A stretch of 10,484 bases of DNA from a bacterium. GTDB taxonomy: Bacteria > Patescibacteriota > Minisyncoccia > Phycocordibacterales > Phycocordibacteraceae. Where the stretch lies: positions 1 through 10,484 of the forward strand of contig JAKAGD010000019.1 of the NCBI GenBank assembly GCA_021817685.1. The letters run 5' to 3'. Positions within the stretch are counted from its first letter, which is position 1. Each line of letters starts with the position of its first letter. This document shows positions 6,024 through 10,484 of the stretch, piece by piece. Under the pieces are notes generated by a model. The model was given only the letters and a program-made list of their open reading frames with translations, was not told where the DNA came from and did no database searches. Both the position numbers and the translations under genes were made by a program.

Positions 6024-6975
6024 AGGAAAGTGCGCTGCGGAGCGAATCGGCAAGGTTCGGGCGCGGAACGGAAACTTCCCGCTCGAATACCCGCAGTTTC
6101 GCGCTGCGCGCGCGGCGATTGCGCGCTATCTCGGCGCGCGAGGGCACGATGGGCTTCTTGGGGTCGAGCGCGCCGAACCCCGCCTGCACTGCATCGCGCA
6201 AGGCATTCTTTACGATGCGGTCTTCAATGCTGTGGAACGAGATGACCGCAAGCCGTCCGCCCGGCGCGAGTGCGGCAAGCGCGGCGGCGAGTCCCTCGCG
6301 AAGCGCGCCGAGCTCGTCGTTCGCCGCAATGCGGAGCGCCTGGAACGTTTTCGTCGCCGGATGTATCTTCCGCTGCCGATACCATGCCGGTACGCCGGCT
6401 TCTATGGCCGCAACCAGGCTCCCCGTCGTGAGGATGCGCTCCTTAGCGCGCGCCGCGACTATCGCGCGCGCAATGGGACGCGAGAATCGTTCCTCGCCGT
6501 AGGTGAAGATGATATCGGCAAGTTCTTCTTCGGATGAGCCGTTCACGATATCAGCCGCCGTCTCGCCGCTCTCGCCGTACGTCATGAGAAGCGGTTCGTC
6601 ATTCTGGAACGAGAAGCCGCGCGGCGCGCTTATCTGGTATCCGCTCCAGCCGAGGTCAAAGAGCGCTTTGTCCACTTGGCCGATGCCGAGCCGTTCCAGT
6701 ATGTGCGCAAGATTGCGGAAATTATCGTTCACCAAATGCGCCACCGGACGTTCCGGCCGGCGGTCGCTCGCGTATGCTTCACGCGCGCGCTCGACCGCTG
6801 CGGGATCGGCATCAATGCCGACGATGATCCCGTCCCCACCGAGTGCGGCGCAGAGTCCCTTGAAGTGCCCCGCCCCGCCCAGGGTCGCGTCGACGACTGT
6901 ATCGCCCGGCGAAACGGAGAGCGCCTTGAGCACTTCTTTCATCAGCACGCTTTCATGGCGAGCTTCCATGGTCAT
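6016..6975 (-). CDS. rsmH: 16S rRNA (cytosine(1402)-N(4))-methyltransferase RsmH
   Basis: SAM-dependent enzyme (formerly MraW) that N4-methylates C1402 in the ribosomal P site; 319 residues, the usual length. Visible motifs: HESVLMKEVL (7-16), SAM-binding DATLGGAGH (29-37), GIDADP (53-58), FDLGWSGYQI (106-115, a variant of the common DLGVSSPQ), HPATKTFQALRI (205-216), ISFHSIEDRIVK (245-256) and NRRARSAKLR (286-295). The ATG overlaps the mraZ TGA by 4 bases; a second ATG two codons later (residue 3) is an alternative start. No Shine-Dalgarno sequence is evident, consistent with coupling to mraZ translation. The DLGWSGYQ change is in a conserved loop but the remaining motifs are intact, so activity is expected. 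Confidence 0.95.
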   Translation of the reverse strand: MTMEARHESVLMKEVLKALSVSPGDTVVDATLGGAGHFKGLCAALGGDGIIVGIDADPAAVERAREAYASDRRPERPVAHLVNDNFRNLAHILERLGIGQVDKALFDLGWSGYQISAPRGFSFQNDEPLLMTYGESGETAADIVNGSSEEELADIIFTYGEERFSRPIARAIVAARAKERILTTGSLVAAIEAGVPAWYRQRKIHPATKTFQALRIAANDELGALREGLAAALAALAPGGRLAVISFHSIEDRIVKNALRDAVQAGFGALDPKKPIVPSRAEIARNRRARSAKLRVFEREVSVPRPNLADSLRSALSYA

Positions 6976-7400
6976 ACCGGATTTCCGAGCGCTTCGGCAA
7001 ACGCATCGGCATCGCGCTCAATGGACGCGGTGTAGGTCTTCCACGCCGCTTCGTCCCAGATCTCGACGCGGTTCGCAACGCCCGCAATGACCGTCTTCGA
7101 CTTGAGCCCCGCAAAACTTTTCAAATGCGTGGGCACGAGCACGCGCCCGGCGCCGTCCACCTCCGCCTCCATCGCTCCGGCAAGGAACAATCGCGCAAGG
7201 CCGCGCGCCGCCGCCGTGCCGCCCGCGTGTAGAGCGCGGCTCTCGGCCTCCTTCGCCCACGCTTTCTTCGGATACACGAAGAGACAACGATCAAGGCCGC
7301 GCGTCAGTACGACGGCGCGGCTCAGATCTTTCCGGAACTTTGCCGGAAGTGAGATGCGATTCTTCGGATCAAGCGTGTGCAGGTATTCGCCGATGAACAT
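6972..7400 (-). CDS. mraZ: Transcriptional regulator MraZ
   Basis: 142-residue DNA-binding protein that heads dcw clusters and, in the species studied, forms a ring and controls its own operon through short direct repeats. It has the two AbrB-like half domains: MFIGEYLHTLDPKNRISLPA (1-20, with K21-R23) and VDGAGRVLVP (81-90). The ATG at 7400-7398 gives the standard MFIGEY-type N-terminus. Upstream are the expected AGTGG boxes and a -10 element, supporting autoregulation. No Shine-Dalgarno sequence is seen in the roughly 65-base leader. The stop overlaps the rsmH start (ATGA). Confidence 0.96.
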   Translation of the reverse strand: MFIGEYLHTLDPKNRISLPAKFRKDLSRAVVLTRGLDRCLFVYPKKAWAKEAESRALHAGGTAAARGLARLFLAGAMEAEVDGAGRVLVPTHLKSFAGLKSKTVIAGVANRVEIWDEAAWKTYTASIERDADAFAEALGNPV

Positions 7401-7434
7401 CGTTTAAATGAGCGGTTTGAATGCGGAAACAGGC

Positions 7435-7464
7435 CACCACTCCCGTTTTCCACTTCATCCCACT
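7435..7464 (-). promoter_or_regulatory. Probable MraZ operator: three AGTGG boxes
   Basis: On the coding strand AGTGGGA (7464-7458), AGTGGAA (7454-7448) and AGTGGTG (7441-7435) form direct repeats spaced 10 and 13 bases. MraZ operators in E. coli (TGGGN repeats) and mollicutes (AAAGTGG-like repeats) have this form and also lie between the -10 and the mraZ start codon. The irregular second gap holds CGGG. Confidence 0.75.
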
Positions 7465-7472
7465 AGTAGTGA

Positions 7473-7478
7473 AGTATA
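7473..7478 (-). promoter_or_regulatory. -10 element of the mraZ (dcw) operon
   Basis: TATACT on the - strand matches five of six consensus bases. The start point would fall near 7466, just before the first AGTGG box and at the centre of an 11-base dyad (CACTAGTAGTG, 7461-7471). No good -35 is seen 17 bases upstream, which may mean activator dependence or a relaxed promoter. Confidence 0.55.
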
Positions 7479-7508
7479 TGCTACTTTGCCCCACCGCCCT
7501 AATTCGAG

Positions 7509-7517
7509 TTATCCACA
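7509..7517 (+). promoter_or_regulatory. Perfect DnaA box (TTATCCACA)
   Basis: TTATCCACA is the strongest consensus DnaA 9-mer. By simple arithmetic about 0.08 exact copies are expected in a window this size on both strands. It lies 31 bases upstream of the mraZ -10. I see no second box or AT-rich unwinding zone beside it, so it is a candidate regulatory site rather than an origin. Confidence 0.5.
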
Positions 7518-7525
7518 CCACTTCA

Positions 7526-7545
7526 CCCCGACGATTACGTCGGGG
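7526..7545. repeat. Perfect 8-bp hairpin with 4-base loop
   Basis: CCCCGACG (7526-7533) pairs with CGTCGGGG (7538-7545) around ATTA. No T-tract follows on either strand. It lies between the lysS terminator hairpin and the DnaA box and may back up lysS termination or insulate the mraZ promoter. Confidence 0.45.
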
Positions 7546-7560
7546 CCTCGTAGTGCAGGC

Positions 7561-7594
7561 AGAACAAATCCGGCGCGGCCGTAGGCCGCGCCGG
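7561..7594 (-). terminator. Strong hairpin terminator of lysS
   Basis: Read leftward, CCGGCGCGGCC (7594-7584), loop TAC and GGCCGCGCCGG (7580-7570) make a perfect 11-bp GC stem, 17 bases after the lysS TAA, followed by ATTTGTTCT (7569-7561). The T-run is interrupted, but stem strength and position make termination likely. Confidence 0.7.
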
Positions 7595-7611
7595 TGTGGC
7601 TTATTGCCTTA

Positions 7612-9063
7612 TTATCGCGGGCGCATCAGCGGGAAGATCTGCCCTTCGCGCACGGAAACGCCCTCCAAGAAGCTGAAAAGGCGCTCTGAGACGCCAAAGC
7701 CGAAAGCCGGCGGCATGCCGTATTCAAGCGCCTCCACGAACTCGGCGTCCGGCATCTGCGCTTCTTCGTCGCCCGCCTCGCGGAGCTGCTGCTGGCGTTT
7801 GAAGCGTTCCGCCTGGTCGACGGGATCATTGAGCTCGCTGAAGCCCTTGCCTATCTCCGAACCGGCTATCATGACCTGGAAGCGTTCCACGACGCGCGGA
7901 TCTTTCGCGCTTTTCTTTGCGAGCGGTTCCATATACACGGGCACGTTGACGAGAAATCCGGGCCCGGCAAGCGTCTTGCGGATCTGCTTCCACGCAATGT
8001 CTACCAATCGCTCGACGCCGGCGCCCTTTTCGAACGGAATGCCCTTCTTTTCGAGCACGGCTGCCCAATCAACGCCTTCGTCAAGCGGGCTTGCCCCGTA
8101 CTCTTTCTCCATCAGCGCGCAGAAATCATACGTCTCCCATTCTTTGTCCAAGTCGACCTCGGATCCTTTGATGGAAAAAACGCGCGTGCCGTACACTTTG
8201 TCGGCAATGGTGCGGTAGAGATCGGTAACCATTTCCATGCCGGACTCATAATCTTTGAACGCCTCGTAGAATTCGAGCTGGGTGTAATCTTGCGCGTGCT
8301 CGGCCGACATGCCCTCGTTGCGGAAGATGCGGCCGATCTCGAACGTCTTCGGCAAGCCGGCGACGAGGAGCCGCTTCTGCCAAAGCTCGCCGGCCGAGAT
8401 GCGCAGATAGACATCCATATCAAGCGCGTTGTGATGCGTCACGAACGGGCGCGCTTCGGCGCCGCCCGTTGTTGTCTCCAGAACCGGCGTTTCCACCTCC
8501 ACAAAATCCCGCGCGAGCAGATACGCGCGGATGGTGTTCCAGAACTTCGAGCGCCGCTTGATGCGTTCGGCCAAATCCTTCGTGAGCAAGATATCCAAAT
8601 AGCGTTTGCGGAACCGTTCGTCCTCGTCCTTAATGCCGAACCATTCGTCGGGAAGCGGTCGGAGCGATTTGGCGAGCATGCGCCATCCGCTCACGTCCAA
8701 AGACGGCATGCCGCGCTTGGTCGTGAACGCCAGACCGGAAACCTCTATCACGTCGCCGGTGTCGACGGTAGCGGTGAACAGGTCGTAGGAATCCGCGCCG
8801 AGCTTTTCGCGCTGTACGAAACACTGCCCTTTCGTCCCGTCGAAAATGTCTATAAAAAGCGAACCGCCGTGCTCGCGGATGGAGAGCACGCGCCCGGCGA
8901 GCATCACCTGCTCGCTGTTCTTCTCGAGCGTCCCGTGATTCTCAAGGAACTGGTCGACGGAATGCGTGCGCGCAGTGCGGGCGGGATACGGGTCCATCCC
9001 CGCTTCCTTGAGGCGGGCTATTTTCGCTTCTCGCTCGGCGCGCACGGTTTCCAGCAAAGCCAT
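7612..9063 (-). CDS. lysS: Lysyl-tRNA synthetase, class II
   Basis: Charges tRNA-Lys with lysine. 483 residues from the chosen ATG at 9063; an in-frame GTG at 9069 would add only two residues. A short N-terminal helix (1-25) is followed by an OB-fold anticodon-binding domain (about 55-130, VMLAGRVLSIREHG). The catalytic core has motif 1 (FVEVETPVLETTTGGAEARP, 187-206), motif 2 (FEIGRIFRNEGMSAEHAQDY, 241-260), GSEIGKGFSELNDP (401-414) and motif 3 near 454-483, ending FPLMRPR. Oddity: the usual motif 3 GIDRL reads GVSERL, with one extra residue. The strong -10 seven bases before the ATG favours this start and a leaderless mRNA. greA lies 22 bases upstream; a strong hairpin terminator follows. 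No separate tRNA gene is nearby. Confidence 0.95.
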   Translation of the reverse strand: MALLETVRAEREAKIARLKEAGMDPYPARTARTHSVDQFLENHGTLEKNSEQVMLAGRVLSIREHGGSLFIDIFDGTKGQCFVQREKLGADSYDLFTATVDTGDVIEVSGLAFTTKRGMPSLDVSGWRMLAKSLRPLPDEWFGIKDEDERFRKRYLDILLTKDLAERIKRRSKFWNTIRAYLLARDFVEVETPVLETTTGGAEARPFVTHHNALDMDVYLRISAGELWQKRLLVAGLPKTFEIGRIFRNEGMSAEHAQDYTQLEFYEAFKDYESGMEMVTDLYRTIADKVYGTRVFSIKGSEVDLDKEWETYDFCALMEKEYGASPLDEGVDWAAVLEKKGIPFEKGAGVERLVDIAWKQIRKTLAGPGFLVNVPVYMEPLAKKSAKDPRVVERFQVMIAGSEIGKGFSELNDPVDQAERFKRQQQLREAGDEEAQMPDAEFVEALEYGMPPAFGFGVSERLFSFLEGVSVREGQIFPLMRPR

Positions 9064-9070
9064 ACGCACT

Positions 9071-9079
9071 ACTATACCA
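9071..9079 (-). promoter_or_regulatory. Extended -10 of lysS, suggesting a leaderless mRNA
   Basis: TGGTATAGT on the - strand fits an extended -10 (TGN plus TATAGT, five of six). Seven bases separate it from the ATG at 9063, so transcription should begin at or beside the A of the start codon. No -35 is evident, as is common with extended -10 promoters. It lies in the short gap after the greA stop. Confidence 0.55.
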
Positions 9080-9085
9080 TCCGTC

Positions 9086-9559
9086 CTAGCTGACCTTCTC
9101 TATCGTATAGGTCTGTTTGCCCGCGGGCGTCGTAAACGTAAAGGTATCGCCCTTTTTCTTGCCCATGAGCGCGGCGCCTAAGGGAGAGACGTGGGAGAGC
9201 TTCTTCACGCGCATATCGGCCTCCTCGCTGCCGACGATGGTGTATTCGTGCACTTCCTCGCTTCCCTCTTTCTTTATGGAAACTTTCGAGTTGAAACCGA
9301 CTTCGTTCTTCTTCTTGCCGTCGGTGACGATATGCGTGTTCTTTACGAGCTCTTCGAGCTTCTTGATGCGCTCTTCGGTTGCAGCCTGCAGATCGCGCGC
9401 CTCCTGGTATTCGGCGTTCTCGGAGAGGTCGCCGAGCGAACGCGCGTATTCAAGGTTCTTGGCGATCTCGGTGCGGCGCACTGTTTTCAGGTGCTCCAGC
9501 TCTTTAATCATCTCGTCAAATTTTTCTTGCGAGACGACGGTTTGTTGGGCATCGGGCAT
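9086..9559 (-). CDS. greA: Transcription elongation factor GreA
   Basis: 157-residue factor that enters the RNA polymerase secondary channel and stimulates cleavage of backtracked RNA. The N-terminal coiled coil (about 10-75) carries the hallmark GDLSENAEY (43-51), with acidic D44 and E47 at the tip in the positions needed for cleavage stimulation. The C-terminal FKBP-like domain (about 85-157) has VSPLGAALMGKKKGD (124-138). Length is normal for the family. The start gives MPDAQQ; a promoter with TTGCGC and TACAAT precedes it with a leader of about 8 bases and no Shine-Dalgarno sequence. lysS follows after 22 bases with its own -10, so read-through from greA may add to lysS expression. Confidence 0.95.
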   Translation of the reverse strand: MPDAQQTVVSQEKFDEMIKELEHLKTVRRTEIAKNLEYARSLGDLSENAEYQEARDLQAATEERIKKLEELVKNTHIVTDGKKKNEVGFNSKVSIKKEGSEEVHEYTIVGSEEADMRVKKLSHVSPLGAALMGKKKGDTFTFTTPAGKQTYTIEKVS

Positions 9560-9574
9560 ACCAGTAGTGCAGGC

Positions 9575-9602
9575 ATTGTACGCGAGTGCCGCTAATGCGC
9601 AA
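9575..9602 (-). promoter_or_regulatory. greA promoter (-35 TTGCGC, -10 TACAAT)
   Basis: On the - strand TTGCGC (9602-9597), a 16-base spacer and TACAAT (9580-9575) precede the greA ATG by 15 bases. The -10 matches five of six consensus bases and the -35 keeps the TTG core. The leader would be about 8 to 9 bases, too short for a normal Shine-Dalgarno. Confidence 0.5.
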
Positions 9603-9680
9603 GTGTGGAAGCGGCCGCGCCGCCGCCGAGATTTTTAACGAATGAAATGGGTATAAAAATCCAAGTGGGGTTATGTCTTT

Positions 9681-10484
9681 TCATAAGCCCCCGACATACG
9701 GAGAGTTCGCGGCATACAGCGAATCAAAAAGCTCGCGCATGGCGTTCACCGATTGCTCGCCCGCGCCCGATGGTCCGCGCTCAAGCACGACCGCGAACGC
9801 ATAGCGCGGATGGTCGTACGGGAAGAATCCCTCCACCCACGAGTTATCGTACTGGTTCCGCACGCCGGTTTGTGCGGTGCCGGTCTTCGCCGCCACGGTG
9901 ACGTACGGGAGGTTAAGCGCGCCCGCGAGCGCGTTCGTGACACCCTGGCGCATGCCCGCGCGCACCACCGCGAGCATCGCCGGATTGGCGGGCACCGTTG
10001 TATACGAAGGCGCCTGTCCCGCAAGCAGGGTCGGCGTGAAGAGCCTCCCGCCGTTCGCGACTGCCGCGGTCGCGCGCGCCATTTGTATCGGCGTCACCTG
10101 GACCGAATATTGCCCGATGGCCGTGAAGTACGTGTCCCCGAGGTACCACGGTTCGCCGAAGACCGACTCTTTCCATGCGGGATCCGGAATGAGACCGCTC
10201 GCCTCCCCCGCCACGTCGATGCCTGTCGGGCTCCCGAGGCCGAATTGCCGATACCAGTATTCGAGCCGATCAATGCCAAGCCCTTTCTGTTCCATGAATC
10301 CGCCGCCGACCGTGTAGAAGAAAACGTCCGAGGACCAGGCGATGGCTTTCTCCACATCGACCGGTCCGAGCGCCTTCCAGCCTTTATATATGAACGTCTT
10401 GCCCGGATGGTACGGGTCGGGCAAGGAAAGCGAGCCCGGATCATTGATGACGGTGTCCGGGGTGATGAGCTTGTCGGTGAGCGC
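9681..10484 (-). CDS. mrdA: Penicillin-binding protein 2, C-terminal part (cut by window end)
   Basis: Partial gene: the reading frame is open to the right edge, so only the last 267 residues are seen and the N-terminus, membrane helix and SxxK serine lie outside. Elongation-specific class B transpeptidase, partner of RodA. The visible part begins with ALTDKLITPDTVINDPG, the stretch just after the nucleophile region. It then has AWSSDVFFY (SSD, about 51-53, the second active-site motif, as the SxD form usual in PBP2), GLGSPTGIDVAGEASGLIP, IGQYSVQVTPIQMA and VAAKTGTAQTG (KTG, about 200-202). The stop is TGA at 9683-9681. An internal TTG at 10424 is not the true start. PBP2 rather than FtsI is favoured by GIDVAGEASGLIP and the SSD motif. 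No clear terminator follows before greA. Confidence 0.9.
   Translation of the reverse strand, partial: ALTDKLITPDTVINDPGSLSLPDPYHPGKTFIYKGWKALGPVDVEKAIAWSSDVFFYTVGGGFMEQKGLGIDRLEYWYRQFGLGSPTGIDVAGEASGLIPDPAWKESVFGEPWYLGDTYFTAIGQYSVQVTPIQMARATAAVANGGRLFTPTLLAGQAPSYTTVPANPAMLAVVRAGMRQGVTNALAGALNLPYVTVAAKTGTAQTGVRNQYDNSWVEGFFPYDHPRYAFAVVLERGPSGAGEQSVNAMRELFDSLYAANSPYVGGL

Noticed and set aside
7509..7545. Replication origin around the DnaA box
   Set aside because: Only one box is seen, no AT-rich unwinding element, and no dnaA or dnaN gene nearby.
7550..7561. 12-base identity GTAGTGCAGGCA shared with 9564-9575 in the greA leader
   Set aside because: Several chance 12-mer matches are expected in a 10-kb window counting both strands. 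The two sites differ in context and no further similarity flanks them.
7421..8218. 265-codon open frame on the + strand antisense to lysS
   Set aside because: It would start inside the mraZ control region, runs across the terminator hairpin and encodes low-complexity Ser/Arg/Pro. It is a shadow of lysS.
9603..9680. TATAAA on the + strand and a NotI-like palindrome between greA and PBP2
   Set aside because: There is no + strand gene downstream to serve, and GC-rich palindromes are common at this base composition.
1..10484. CRISPR array, transposase, integrase, tRNA or recoded TGA
   Set aside because: No regularly spaced identical repeats, no recognisable mobile-element proteins and no cloverleaf were found. 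TGA serves as a stop in mraZ, ftsI and PBP2.

Overview
The window reads as a chromosomal segment of a Candidate Phyla Radiation (Patescibacteria) genome, most likely Parcubacteria and perhaps Kaiserbacteria-like. The taxon is an inference from gene style, not a match. Supporting signs are a MurF-type ligase that lacks its usual N-terminal domain, a lysyl-tRNA synthetase with an unusual motif 3, two secreted proteins of the Ala/Thr/Ser-rich and double peptidoglycan-binding types common in that group, very tight gene packing, and almost no Shine-Dalgarno sequences. TGA ends several genes (mraZ, ftsI, PBP2), so the code is standard and not the TGA=Gly code of Gracilibacteria/Absconditabacteria.

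Layout. Positions 1-2262 (+ strand) hold two consecutive genes for exported proteins: a repeat-containing, tail-fibre-like beta protein, and a cysteine-containing protein with two C-terminal peptidoglycan-binding domains. A G10 tract lies upstream of the first. Positions 2263-2689 are a 427-base convergent gap with no credible gene but at least seven strong inverted repeats, some mutually exclusive, plus a likely terminator for the leftward operon. Positions 2690-7400 (- strand) are a compact dcw (division and cell wall) operon read right to left: mraZ, rsmH, an FtsL-like membrane gene, ftsI, murF. Three junctions overlap (4, 8 and 4 bases) and the ftsL-ftsI gap is 5 bases. Positions 7401-7611 are its control region: a -10 element, AGTGG boxes typical of MraZ operators, a perfect DnaA box, and the lysS terminator hairpin. 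Positions 7612-9559 (- strand) carry lysS and greA, each with its own recognisable -10; lysS is probably leaderless. Positions 9681-10484 (- strand) hold the C-terminal part of a second class B transpeptidase, PBP2 (mrdA), cut by the window end.

How the genes work together. MraZ probably autoregulates a division operon whose products modify 16S rRNA (RsmH), form a divisome membrane subunit (FtsL-like), cross-link septal peptidoglycan (FtsI) and attach D-Ala-D-Ala to the precursor (MurF). PBP2 nearby is the elongation counterpart of FtsI. The two secreted proteins at the left are likely cell-surface components, one of them able to dock on peptidoglycan.

I see no defence system, CRISPR array, tRNA, rRNA, transposase or integrase. 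The parts most worth a second look are the DnaA box next to the dcw promoter, the hairpin-dense convergent gap, the G10 tract, the domain-replaced MurF and the tail-fibre-like surface protein.
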